Assembly (NCBI RefSeq): GCF_001870905.1
Contig: NZ_LNDC01000132.1
Coordinates: 1-58,404 of the forward strand
Reading direction: 5' to 3'
DNA: 58,404 bases
Source of the DNA: Geitlerinema sp. PCC 9228
GTDB lineage: Bacteria; Cyanobacteriota; Cyanobacteriia; Cyanobacteriales; PCC-9228
In this document: positions 35,686-43,808 of the stretch, piece by piece
Numbering within the stretch: the stretch's first letter is position 1
Layout: each line of letters begins with the position of its first letter
The notes under the pieces: generated by a model
Databases searched by the model: none
The model's input: the letters and a program-made list of their open reading frames with translations, nothing else
Told to the model about the DNA's origin: nothing
Program-made: the position numbers and the translations under genes

Positions 35686-36171
35686 TCTTTGCAAGTAGTT
35701 GCAGAATTTTTTCGTATCGCTGCATGCTGGTCGTAGCTCTAAGCTGCCCAAAAATGGACGAGCGGACTGCGTCTTTGGACTGTTATCATCAACCTGTCAG
35801 CTTGCTACTAGCCCTGTACTATGGGAACATGCAAAAATTAGGGGTTCGTAAAACTTCACACAGTTGTCAAATCGATACGCCAAACTATATCTCCCGCCAT
35901 CACTTGCTGCTACCAAGCATACAATAGACTTGCCCAGAAGATTGATGAAAATTGTTTTCAAAAAAATGAATTTTGATTATTATTGATAGGGGTTGGCAAA
36001 CGGGTACCTTGATGGCTTCAAAAGTTACTCGAAAAAATAAAAATCCCCAAAAAACAAGTTGATTCTAGAAAGACGATCCAAAATTTAACTCAATGGGAAG
36101 CTCTGTAAAACCAGACATATCTAAAAAACCTAATTTCATCAAGCAATTGGTCCTTTTTTTGTAACCTGATT
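35686..36171. other. Intergenic stretch before the thioesterase gene
   Basis: About 490 bp. A 67-codon open frame at 35724-35927 resembles nothing and is probably chance. TGATTAT-T-ATTGATA at 35974-35988 matches the Fur 7-1-7 pattern at 10 of 14 positions, about 185 bp before the thioesterase ATG, and is only a weak candidate. Confidence 0.4.
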
Positions 36172-36969
36172 ATGACTTCTACTTCCACAAGCAACTGGAT
36201 TCAAATTCCTAGACCCAATCCCACCGCTCGCTGGCGTTTGTTCTGTTTCCCCTATGCTGGTGGTTCGGCGCGGGTCTTTTATTCCTGGTTGGAGAAACTA
36301 GATACCGATATCGAACTCTGCCCGGTGGAACTGCCCGGTCACGGTCGGCGTTTGGCAGAATCTCCCTATACGCGGCTGTTTCCTTTGGTAGAAGCGATCG
36401 CAAGTGAAATCGCTCCCTTTCTCGATCGTGCTTATGCCTTCTTTGGTCACAGTATGGGGGCTTTACTGGCATTTGAACTAACGCGACATTTGCGCGAGCA
36501 AGAAATGACACTACCCGACCATCTGTTTCTTTCCGGGCGTCGCCCTCCTCAATTTCCCGACGACGACCCCCCAACCGCCAATCTCTCGGATGCAGAATTA
36601 ATCGAGAAACTGCGCTGGCTGCGAGGAACGCCTCCAGAAATTTTAGAAAATGACGAGCTACGAGAGCTGCTGTTTCCCGTTCTTCGAGCTGATTTTGCCG
36701 TTTGCGAAACCTACGAACCTACCTGGCGAGACCCCCTACCCTGCCCCATCACGGCATTTGGCGGTCGGCGGGATCCAGCCACGCGCCAAGGCGAACTTCG
36801 CCAATGGCGGCATCACACCAGTGCCGAGTTTTCCAAAAAAGTATTTGGTGGCAATCACTTTTTCTTGCATTCTGCCCGCGATCGCTTATTACCGGCGATC
36901 GCCCAACAATTAAAAAGCAAGGATAATTCAAAACCAAACAACAAAAAAAGATGGTTCGATCTTCGGTGA
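36172..36969 (+). CDS. Type II thioesterase (alpha/beta hydrolase)
   Basis: A 265-residue type II thioesterase of the kind that accompanies NRPS/PKS lines and removes misloaded acyl or aminoacyl groups from carrier proteins. The nucleophile Ser is in AFFGHSMGALLAFEL near 93, the Asp is in AFGGRRDPAT near 200, and His is in FGGNHFFLH near 227. The N-terminal FCFPYAGGSARVFYSW and the CPVELPGHGRR stretch are typical. It lies 3.8 kb after the PKS, on the same strand but separated by two leftward genes, so it needs its own promoter. Because the PKS lacks a release domain, this enzyme could also serve in product release, which is inference. It converges with the FecE-type ATPase gene, 10 bp away. 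Confidence 0.92.
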   Translation: MTSTSTSNWIQIPRPNPTARWRLFCFPYAGGSARVFYSWLEKLDTDIELCPVELPGHGRRLAESPYTRLFPLVEAIASEIAPFLDRAYAFFGHSMGALLAFELTRHLREQEMTLPDHLFLSGRRPPQFPDDDPPTANLSDAELIEKLRWLRGTPPEILENDELRELLFPVLRADFAVCETYEPTWRDPLPCPITAFGGRRDPATRQGELRQWRHHTSAEFSKKVFGGNHFFLHSARDRLLPAIAQQLKSKDNSKPNNKKRWFDLR

Positions 36970-36979
36970 GCATCTTTTA

Positions 36980-37801
36980 TCACTTCGTGCGATCGCCGGT
37001 CGGGCAAGGGCTGACAGGCACGCACATGGGTGTATCTGTCACCGGATCGGGAACAATGCGGCATTCCAAGTCAAACACTTCCCGTACAATGGACTCGGTC
37101 ATCACCTCCTGCGGGCTGCCACAGGCACGCAATTGACCGTCTTTCACCGCCATCAAAAAATCTGCATAGCGACAAGCCTGATTGAGGTCGTGCAAAACCA
37201 TGACAATCGTGCGTTTTTGCTCTTGATTGAGCTGGCGCAACAAATCCAACAATTCAATTTGGCGGGCAATATCCAAGTACGTCGTTGGTTCGTCCAACAA
37301 CAAAATATCCGTATCCTGCGCCAAAACCGTAGCCACCCAAGCTCGTTGTTGCTGCCCTCCCGACAGGGTTTCGATGGGGCGGTGAGCAAACTCTTGAATG
37401 CGAGCGGTTTGCATGGCTTGTTCCACCATGGTTTCGTCTTCGCGGGACCACTGCTGCAGCCAATTTTGATAGGGATAGCGTCCTTGGGCCACCAACTCTT
37501 TGACCGTCAGCCCTGCCGGCGTACTGGGATTTTGCGGGAGAATGCCCAGCCGTTTGGCAACGCCTTTGGTGGGCAGTTGGCGAATATCGTTGCCATCCAA
37601 ATAAACCACCCCGTGCGTTGGTTTGAGCAAGCGAGCCAATCCCCGCAACAAAGTAGATTTGCCGCAACCATTAGGACCAACCAACACGGAAATGGCTTGG
37701 GCTGGCACCGCCAGGCTTAAATCTACCACAATAGGATTTTTTTCGTAACCCAGACTCAGATTTTGGGCAGTCAGTCGGTAAGTAGGAGCGTTCCGATCCA
37801 T
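36980..37801 (-). CDS. Ferrisiderophore ABC transporter ATPase (FecE/FepC type)
   Basis: A 273-residue ATPase with Walker A GPNGCGKST near 43, Q-loop LPQNPSTPAGLTV, signature LSGGQQQRAWVA near 145, Walker B DILLLDEPTTYLD near 165 and the switch His in VLHDLNQA. It is the FecE/FepC/BtuD type that powers import through FecCD permeases. It is the last gene of the leftward unit exbB-exbD-permease-permease-ATPase, with 12 bp between it and the upstream permease gene. The matching binding lipoprotein is encoded 25 kb away at 10975-12114, the only one in the window. It acts on the cytoplasmic face of the inner membrane. Confidence 0.95.
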   Translation of the reverse strand: MDRNAPTYRLTAQNLSLGYEKNPIVVDLSLAVPAQAISVLVGPNGCGKSTLLRGLARLLKPTHGVVYLDGNDIRQLPTKGVAKRLGILPQNPSTPAGLTVKELVAQGRYPYQNWLQQWSREDETMVEQAMQTARIQEFAHRPIETLSGGQQQRAWVATVLAQDTDILLLDEPTTYLDIARQIELLDLLRQLNQEQKRTIVMVLHDLNQACRYADFLMAVKDGQLRACGSPQEVMTESIVREVFDLECRIVPDPVTDTPMCVPVSPCPTGDRTK

Positions 37802-37813
37802 AGTTTTGCTCGA

Positions 37814-38908
37814 TTAGAAGTTCTTGCGAAGTAAGAGAAACAGCAAGTAAGGGGCACCGATAATGGCAGTCACAATACCACAAGGCAGTTCAATGGGAGA
37901 AAACAGCAGCCGACCCGTGACATCGGCAAGAACCACAATGGTACCACCTACCATGGCAGCAGTAGGCATCAATCCCTCGTGGGCAGAACCCACCAGCTTG
38001 CGCGATAAATGCGGTGCCATTAACCCCACAAACTGAATCGAACCGGCTGTGGCTACGGATGCTGCTGCCAAGGCTACGCCGCAAAACAACAAGGTTCCCC
38101 GCCGCCATTCTACCGGACTTCCCAATCCTCGGGCCACATCCTCTCCCAAAGCCAAAATGTTCAACTCCCGGGCCATAGCAAACCCCACTGCCCCGCATCC
38201 CACCAACCAAGGCAGCAATGCCCAAACTTGGTCCCAACTGCGTCCGTACACGCTACCGGCCAGCCAAATCAGGGCTTGGGAAACATTGTCTATTTCGCCG
38301 AAGACAATGGTGAGGTCGGTGGCGGCGGTGGCAATAAAACTGAAGCCAATACCCACCAGGATAAACCGGGCGCTGGAGGTGCCGCCACGCCATGCCAAGA
38401 TATAAATCAGAAAAGCGATCGCGATGCCTCCCAAAAAGGCAGCTATCGGTAAGGCAGAAACCGGCGCTTGCGGCCACCATACCAAACAGATAACAGCAGC
38501 GAGGGAAGCACCGCCGTTGATACCAATAATACCGGGGGCAGCTAGCGGGTTGCGCGCTATGCCTTGCACGATGGTACCAGCAATGCCTAGGGAGGCACCC
38601 ACGAAAAAAGCTACCAAGGTACGCGGCAAACGTAAGGTTGTCACCACAAAGGCAGCGTCGCGATCGCCGGTGGAGATTCCCAAAAGAATTTTGATGACAT
38701 TAATCGGCGAAATGGCATATTCTCCATAGCCAATAGCGATCGCTATCGCCACCAAGGTAATGACCGCCAGTACCAACAAAACCACCGGTACCCGCCGGTC
38801 CCAGCGAAAAGAAAACGGCAAGGGCGGGCAGCGAATCACCAACTCACCGGATTTCGATTGTTTGTCAATTTTCAATGGCAACCCATCGATTTTGGACATT
38901 TGACTCAT
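37814..38908 (-). CDS. FecCD-family ferrisiderophore permease, second subunit
   Basis: A 364-residue inner-membrane permease with about nine to ten membrane spans and family motifs LRLPRTLVAFFVGASLGIAG, NPLAAPGIIGINGGAS, LGEDVARGLG and FVGLMAPHLSRKL. The N-terminus (about 1-35) is a hydrophilic extension. It pairs with the permease encoded directly upstream to form the heterodimeric channel for ferrisiderophore import. Its ATG comes immediately after the TAA of the upstream gene with no bases between, which implies translational coupling. Confidence 0.95.
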   Translation of the reverse strand: MSQMSKIDGLPLKIDKQSKSGELVIRCPPLPFSFRWDRRVPVVLLVLAVITLVAIAIAIGYGEYAISPINVIKILLGISTGDRDAAFVVTTLRLPRTLVAFFVGASLGIAGTIVQGIARNPLAAPGIIGINGGASLAAVICLVWWPQAPVSALPIAAFLGGIAIAFLIYILAWRGGTSSARFILVGIGFSFIATAATDLTIVFGEIDNVSQALIWLAGSVYGRSWDQVWALLPWLVGCGAVGFAMARELNILALGEDVARGLGSPVEWRRGTLLFCGVALAAASVATAGSIQFVGLMAPHLSRKLVGSAHEGLMPTAAMVGGTIVVLADVTGRLLFSPIELPCGIVTAIIGAPYLLFLLLRKNF

Positions 38909-39922
38909 TTACCTTAATTTGGCGCGTACCAAATAAATGAAAAAAGGCGCTCCCACCAGAGGCGTGACCAACCCGACGGGCAATTCTTGCGGTCGAACAG
39001 CCACGCGGGCCACAATATCGGAAAGCAACAGCAAAATCGCCCCCAGCAAAGCAGCGTGGGGCACAATCTTACGGTAATCCCATCCCACCAGAAAACGAGT
39101 GAGGTGCGGTACGATGAGACCAATAAAACCAATGGGACCAGCGATCGCAACGCTACCGCCAGCCAACAAAACCACGCTCGTTGCCGCTGCCATTTGGATC
39201 CAAACTGTTTTTTGTCCCAGTCCTTGGGCAATTTCTGTACCCAAACTCAGGGTAGTTAACTGCCGCCGCAAAGCCAAAGCCAACACCAGTCCCACACTCA
39301 GATAGGGAAGCACTTGCACGATTAAGTCAAAATCCCTACCAGCGGTGGACCCCACCAACCAAAAACGAATTTCATCCAAGGTGCGTTGGTTGAGAACCAG
39401 GACAGCGGTGGTTAGAGAACTCATAAGTGCCGCCATGGCAGCCCCGGCAATGGTTATATTAAAATAAGTAGCTCCCCCCTGCCCAAAAGAACTGAAGGTA
39501 TAAACCGCGATCGCTGTAACGGCAGCACCTAACAACGCCAGCCAAATATACGTACTTAGGGAAGAAAATCCCCATACCGACGCTGATAAAACCACTGCCA
39601 AAGCCGCACCGGCATTCACCCCCAAAATGACGGGAGAAGCTAGGGGGTTGCGGGTGATGCTTTGCATGATGGCACCGGCTACAGCCAGGGAACTGCCCAC
39701 CAGCATCGCCACCAGCGATCGCGGCAACCGCACCGTAGTTACAATTAAATGGGCTTCGGAACCGTCATAGGCAAAAAAAGCCTCGTAAACGGTTGAAATG
39801 GGGATTTCCTTCGCTCCCAACAGCAAACTGATGAGGAATATCCCCAACAGAACCAGCAATTCCACTGGCAAAACCATGGCCGGCGATCGCACTTTTTGGG
39901 AAATCAAAGAGGTTTTTGCCAC
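38909..39922 (-). CDS. FecCD-family ferrisiderophore permease, first subunit
   Basis: A 337-residue inner-membrane permease with VRLPRSLVAMLVGSSLAVAG, NPLASPVILGVNAGAAL, LGTEIAQGLGQK and FIGLIVPHLTRFLVGWDYRK. The latter stretches contact the ATPase and binding protein in BtuCD-like transporters. It is followed without a gap by its partner subunit and preceded by exbD at an 18-bp distance, so ExbBD energisers and inner-membrane importer are made from one unit. Confidence 0.95.
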   Translation of the reverse strand: MAKTSLISQKVRSPAMVLPVELLVLLGIFLISLLLGAKEIPISTVYEAFFAYDGSEAHLIVTTVRLPRSLVAMLVGSSLAVAGAIMQSITRNPLASPVILGVNAGAALAVVLSASVWGFSSLSTYIWLALLGAAVTAIAVYTFSSFGQGGATYFNITIAGAAMAALMSSLTTAVLVLNQRTLDEIRFWLVGSTAGRDFDLIVQVLPYLSVGLVLALALRRQLTTLSLGTEIAQGLGQKTVWIQMAAATSVVLLAGGSVAIAGPIGFIGLIVPHLTRFLVGWDYRKIVPHAALLGAILLLLSDIVARVAVRPQELPVGLVTPLVGAPFFIYLVRAKLR

Positions 39923-39940
39923 GATTTGTCCGGATTCTAC

Positions 39941-40351
39941 TTATTCTTCCGATTCCGATTCTGTCGCGATCGCGAGTTGCAAGCCATCCACGCGCCGCAA
40001 ACGATCCATCACCCGCACCACCCGACCGTGAGCCACTTGTTCGTCAGCATTCACAATGGCCAACTTTTTTGTACCAGATTCAATTTCCTTACGCACGGTG
40101 GGCAAAAGTTGCTCCATCTCCACAGACGTTTTGTTTACAGAAAGGGTACCATCGGCAGCAATGGTAATGTAAATTTCGCTGGAACTTTGCGACTCGCCAG
40201 TAGAAGCCTCCGGTAAGTTCACCGGCAATCCTTCCGACCGAGTTAAGAACAAGGTAGAAATCACGAAAAACGCCAAAATCGAGAAAATAATATCAATAGC
40301 TGGCACAATATTAATTCCAGCAGGGCGATCGGGTTCCTCATTGAGACGCAT
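39941..40351 (-). CDS. exbD: ExbD-type biopolymer transport protein
   Basis: A 136-residue ExbD protein. It has a short cytoplasmic N-terminus (MRLNEEPDRPAGINIVPAID), one membrane helix (IDIIFSILAFFVISTLFLT) containing the essential Asp at its start, and a periplasmic domain ending in GRVVRVMDRLRRVDG. With ExbB it uses the proton gradient to drive TonB. Its start lies 14 bp inside the exbB gene, so the two are translationally coupled. The C-terminus is acidic (ESESEE). Confidence 0.93.
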   Translation of the reverse strand: MRLNEEPDRPAGINIVPAIDIIFSILAFFVISTLFLTRSEGLPVNLPEASTGESQSSSEIYITIAADGTLSVNKTSVEMEQLLPTVRKEIESGTKKLAIVNADEQVAHGRVVRVMDRLRRVDGLQLAIATESESEE

Positions 40352-41015
40352 ATTCGGTGTTCTCCTTCTGATAGTTTGGTTCGCTGTGACCGTTCTGATT
40401 GCTTTGACGGCGATAGAGCAGTTCTAGCTGTCCGCCGTACTCTTGAATCATAGCCAACTGACGTGTATAAAAACCACGGAACAAGTTGGCAAACAGCAGC
40501 GTAACAATCGCCACCACCAATCCCATCACCGTGGATACCAAGGCTTCGCTGATACCGCCAGTGACAGCAGTGGTGTTTTCGCCTCCCACTTCACCAATTT
40601 GTAAGGAACTAAAGGCTTGAATCAAACCCAAAATCGTTCCCAACAGACCCAGCAATGGCGAAACGCTGATAATGGTATCAAAAACCGTGTTGAAGCGTTT
40701 GAGGAGGGGAATTTCTGCTTGGGAAGCACTTTCGAGCGCCAAACGAAATTCCTCGGGATTGGGGTGGTCGAGTTCCAAAGCTTCTAGAAAAATCCGCGCT
40801 AGAGGCAGATTGAGGTTTTGTTTGAGACGCTGAATCGCCAAATGGGGTTCTTCTGGGTAAACGCGCAAAACATCCCGAATCAGGCGCTTTTGACGCCTTT
40901 GGATGCGACTCCAAAAGATTAAGCGTTCGATAATCAGCGTTACCGAGACAATGGAAAATCCCAGCAACGGCCAGGCAATGATTCCTCCAGAAGTAAAAAA
41001 GTTGCTAAACGACAT
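40338..41015 (-). CDS. exbB: ExbB-type proton channel protein (MotA/TolQ/ExbB family)
   Basis: A 225-residue ExbB protein with three membrane helices: GGIIAWPLLGFSIVSVTLIIE near 10-30, and two in the conserved core (SVSPLLGLLGTILGLIQAF and ALVSTVMGLVVAIVTLLFAN). The core motif LLGLLGTILGL is the family signature. It forms the ExbBD motor that energises TonB. It is the first gene of the leftward transport unit, and its promoter lies in a 272-bp region shared with the divergent tonB gene. Confidence 0.94.
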   Translation of the reverse strand: MSFSNFFTSGGIIAWPLLGFSIVSVTLIIERLIFWSRIQRRQKRLIRDVLRVYPEEPHLAIQRLKQNLNLPLARIFLEALELDHPNPEEFRLALESASQAEIPLLKRFNTVFDTIISVSPLLGLLGTILGLIQAFSSLQIGEVGGENTTAVTGGISEALVSTVMGLVVAIVTLLFANLFRGFYTRQLAMIQEYGGQLELLYRRQSNQNGHSEPNYQKENTEYASQ

Positions 41016-41116
41016 AAAAACAGCTTACGAACAATTCTAATTGACCAATACAAGGCGCAAGGCACGAACGTTCTCGAAGGCTTCGAGAGCATGTCACGAT
41101 AATACTAGCAGACATT

Positions 41117-41131
41117 TGAAATATATTCTCA
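41117..41131. promoter_or_regulatory. Possible Fur box near exbB in the exbB-tonB divergent region
   Basis: TGAAATA-T-ATTCTCA fits the Fur 7-1-7 pattern (TGATAAT-N-ATTATCA) at 10 of 14 positions. It is about 100 bp upstream of exbB and 157 bp upstream of tonB. Confidence 0.4.
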
Positions 41132-41259
41132 ATTAATTTGGAAGATTGTGGGGGGAAGTTTGGCAAGGAGATGTCGGGAGTTTTTTCTATAAATCGCAAA
41201 TTTAGGGAGTTTTGTCTTGACGCGATTCGGCTACCCTACTACAATAAACCACTTACAAT

Positions 41260-41274
41260 TTAAATTCATTCTCA
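41260..41274. promoter_or_regulatory. Possible Fur box just upstream of tonB
   Basis: TTAAATT-C-ATTCTCA shares the half site ATTCTCA with 41117-41131. It ends 13 bp before the tonB ATG, a position where a bound repressor would block transcription or overlap the ribosome site. Confidence 0.35.
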
Positions 41275-41287
41275 ATAGAATTCACAA

Positions 41288-42382
41288 ATGCAACGCTCCC
41301 ATCACATCATCCAACACAGAGAACAGACCTTCCGTTCCTCAAGAACTGTGGCGTTTTACGGATGCCTCAGTTCTGTCTTGCTGCATGGTTTTGTCTTATT
41401 TGGGGAATTTCAACTTGCCGACCCCAAACCGGAAAAACCCAAACCGGAAAAATCTCCCGCGCCTATCGTTCTGAAATCGCCACCACCGCAATCGCCACCC
41501 CAACCGGAAGAAAAATCGCAAGCAGAAACTGCAACGCCATCAGAAAGCACGCAGACAGCCGTATCGCCACCACCACAACCCCAACCCCAACCGAGAACTA
41601 GAGAACCGCAACGCGATCGCTATTCCCAGCCTACACCAGAACCGCGCCGCCGAGAACCAGAAAGAAGACCGCAACGCGATCGCACGCCCCAAACGCCCGA
41701 ACCCGCTCCCAGAGCGACTCCTGAACCTACTCCTGTTCCCACACCTTCTCCAAAACCAGAACCCACGCCAACGCCAGAAGCCAAACCAGAACCAAAACCC
41801 ACGCCAACACCAACACCAAAACCCACGCCAACCCCAACTCAATTAGAGAATATTCTCGAATCTACGCCTTCTCCTTCCGAAACAGCATCGAACCAGGAAA
41901 CAGAAACATCACCATCCAGTACTTCTACTGAGACCAATTCTCCTAGCAATACCAACAACACCTCACCGCAAGGAAATCGGCAAGCCAGCCAACCCGCCGA
42001 AACCACGCAAAGAGGTGCTTCGACTCCCTCGGAAACCTCCCAACAAAATGCCAATACCAACGCTGCCAGACAGCAACCACAACCCACCCCGCAACCAACC
42101 CCGCAGCCAGCTGCCAGGCAAACCCCAACCGGTCCTTTACCAGCGCATCGAGGCAACCTCAGAGGGTGCGGTTCCAAACCAGAGACTGACTTCGATACCA
42201 GTACCTCGACGTTAGTTCAGATTCGCGTGAGTCCAGGCGGTAGCGTTACCTCCGCAAGCGTCGCTGCCTCTAGTGGCGATTCCGAGTTGGATCGATTGGC
42301 CCTTCAATGGGTGCGAACTTGTCGCTTTACCAGCTCTCCCAGCGGCAGAGAAGGTGAAATTACGGTTGTCTGGCAAAATTAG
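41288..42382 (+). CDS. tonB: TonB-like energy transducer
   Basis: A 364-residue TonB. It has a short cytoplasmic N-terminus, one membrane anchor (AFYGCLSSVLLHGFVLFG near 21-38, with the His common in TonB anchors), and a very long Pro-rich periplasmic spacer (about 45-285, rich in PEP, PTP and PKP repeats, with Arg clusters such as RRREPERRPQRDR). The small C-terminal TonB domain (about 290-364) ends VRTCRFTSSPSGREGEITVVW. It transmits ExbBD energy to the receptor at 12150-14747. The gene is divergent from exbB and overlaps the convergent DUF429 gene by 4 bp. Confidence 0.9.
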   Translation: MQRSHHIIQHREQTFRSSRTVAFYGCLSSVLLHGFVLFGEFQLADPKPEKPKPEKSPAPIVLKSPPPQSPPQPEEKSQAETATPSESTQTAVSPPPQPQPQPRTREPQRDRYSQPTPEPRRREPERRPQRDRTPQTPEPAPRATPEPTPVPTPSPKPEPTPTPEAKPEPKPTPTPTPKPTPTPTQLENILESTPSPSETASNQETETSPSSTSTETNSPSNTNNTSPQGNRQASQPAETTQRGASTPSETSQQNANTNAARQQPQPTPQPTPQPAARQTPTGPLPAHRGNLRGCGSKPETDFDTSTSTLVQIRVSPGGSVTSASVAASSGDSELDRLALQWVRTCRFTSSPSGREGEITVVWQN

Positions 42383-43116
42383 TTGCATTCTGCAGGGACA
42401 ATAATATATCCCTGCTCTTTATTTCCCAAAACTTGATGGTTACTTTCTCCCCAATACCACCAAGATACGCCCAAATAAGCACAAATGAGCGCATCCAGAC
42501 GATCTTCGATCGCTTTGAGGTCTTTCATGCGGGTAGCGGTTTGCGGGTGGGGAATGTGTGTTTCTAGAAGCGGTAAAGCGGGTTGGCGGCTGGTGAGTTC
42601 TGTATTGATAAAATCGTATAATTTGCTTAGTTCGGAAATGCGATCGCGAAACCGTCCTTTTTTGTATTTGAGAATGCGAGGCAGGCGAAACCAACGCACA
42701 ATTGCTGTATGGGGAAACACTTCGATCTGAAAACGTCCCGGCTGTTGTGCTGTAATTTCCGGTGCGTGGCGAAATCCCCGCTCTAGCAGACTTGTTCCCA
42801 ATCCCACCGTACGTTCGGCAAAAGGACGCTGCAAGTTTGCAGGATAGCATCCAGCATGGTAGCGTCCAAAGTATTTATGGGTCAAGCGATCGGGAACTCG
42901 CATCCCCGTGGTATTGGGAATAATCGTGGGTGCATCCACCGCTACCATAGCTGCGGTTTCTGCTGGTGCCAGCTCATCCACCCACTGCAGAATATCGCTT
43001 ACCGATGTCAAACACTCCGAGGCTACCATCTCCAGAGTACCATCGGTATTCAATTCCAAACCGCACAAGCCACTATCCCCGGAACGCCAACCAAAGTCAA
43101 TTCCCAAAAATCGCAT
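42379..43116 (-). CDS. DUF429 family protein
   Basis: A 245-residue DUF429 protein, a family related to the RNase H-like fold. Visible motifs are FLGIDFGWRSGDSGLC at the N-terminus with the first acidic residue, VAVDAPTIIPN near 59 with a second, and KAIEDRLDALICAYLG near 205 with further acidic residues. They form a plausible metal site. The biochemical activity is not established. It is convergent with tonB and overlaps it by 4 bp. It appears to be transcribed alone and is probably unrelated to iron uptake. Confidence 0.8.
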   Translation of the reverse strand: MRFLGIDFGWRSGDSGLCGLELNTDGTLEMVASECLTSVSDILQWVDELAPAETAAMVAVDAPTIIPNTTGMRVPDRLTHKYFGRYHAGCYPANLQRPFAERTVGLGTSLLERGFRHAPEITAQQPGRFQIEVFPHTAIVRWFRLPRILKYKKGRFRDRISELSKLYDFINTELTSRQPALPLLETHIPHPQTATRMKDLKAIEDRLDALICAYLGVSWWYWGESNHQVLGNKEQGYIIVPAECN

Positions 43117-43216
43117 ACGGCTGCGTTTGTTGTTTTGCTAGCAACCCTTCTATTGTCCTCTTTTTTGCTAATTTTGACCCATGCGATCGTTCTATGAGGG
43201 GTACAAACATACTGAA

Positions 43217-43243
43217 AGCGGAGGTACGCTCTATACCTCCGCT
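43217..43243 (-). terminator. Hairpin downstream of the PEP-CTERM fragment
   Basis: A perfect 10-bp stem, AGCGGAGGTA with TACCTCCGCT, around a 7-base loop, about 40 bp after the stop of the leftward fragment at 43284. Confidence 0.6.
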
Positions 43244-43283
43244 ATAGATAGCTATGAAGTTAAGCCAAAGCTACACAATCTAA

Positions 43284-43622
43284 CTAGGCTTTCTTACGTG
43301 CTAATACAGTACCAGCACCGATAAGGCTAACTGCAAGCAAACCTAACAGGGAAAAAGATTCGGGGACTTCTTGTTGTCCGCTTACCGACAATGTCATGTT
43401 TCCCTCAGGAGAAAAGTTGTTGATATCATTAAAACCATCTGCAAAGACATCAAAGGAGATCGGACCTGCGGCTTTGGTACCTAGTGAGATAAATTTCTGA
43501 TAAGCACCATCGCTATTGAAAACATTACCACCTTGATTTGCGTCGATTTCATCAAAAATCTGAGTCGTGTTTCCGAGTTGGTCAGTTCGTTCAACATCAA
43601 AAGCCTCTGAAAGGGGGGGCAA
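43284..43622 (-). pseudogene. PEP-CTERM sorted protein, 5' truncated
   Basis: A 112-codon open frame with no signal peptide but a complete C-terminal sorting tail: VPES, then the hydrophobic FSLLGLLAVSLIGAGTVLA and RKKA. Intact proteins of this kind are exported, then anchored and processed by exosortase, so a copy without a signal peptide should not be routed. The tail is almost identical to that of the intact PEP-CTERM protein encoded just upstream. The missing 5' end coincides with hairpin-rich sequence at 43623-43732 that looks like a mobile-element end. The remaining domain (LGTKAAGPISFDVFADG) is not recognised. Confidence 0.6.
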
Positions 43623-43732
43623 TGCCTACCCTACGAGTTTGCTTGATTTTAACGGCGGCTAAAGCCGCACGGGTCGCTTTTCATCCCTGCTTTAAAAAGT
43701 CAGGGTTTTCAAGCTCCCGATTCATGCGGTAA
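43623..43732. mobile_element. Probable IS200/IS605-like end remnant
   Basis: Two subterminal hairpins lie close together, as in single-strand transposon ends: GCGGCT-AA-AGCCGC at 43655-43668 and CCCTGCTTTAAAAAGTCAGGG at 43685-43705. The stretch lies between a truncated PEP-CTERM gene and the terminator of the next gene. No transposase is present, and the assignment rests on hairpins and context. Confidence 0.4.
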
Positions 43733-43762
43733 ATGGCGGAGACACCATTGTATCCCCGCCAT
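43733..43762 (-). terminator. Hairpin downstream of the intact PEP-CTERM gene
   Basis: A 7-bp stem, ATGGCGG with CCGCCAT, around a 16-base loop, about 45 bp after the stop of the leftward gene at 43809. It is similar in placement to the hairpin at 43217. Confidence 0.5.
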
Positions 43763-43808
43763 CTAGAATCACAATCGTTTAACTAATTAGAGCTATGGGA
43801 TTGGGGAG

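Noticed and set aside
35724-35927. A 67-codon plus-strand open frame before the thioesterase
   Set aside because: It is a short chance frame with no motif and is unlikely as the start of the thioesterase unit.
37133-37720. A 195-codon plus-strand open frame
   Set aside because: It is antisense to the FecE-type ATPase gene and contains no domain.
42006-42030. A GCTTCGAC start in tonB resembling the dispersed repeat
   Set aside because: Only the first 8-9 bases match; the second half of the repeat is missing.
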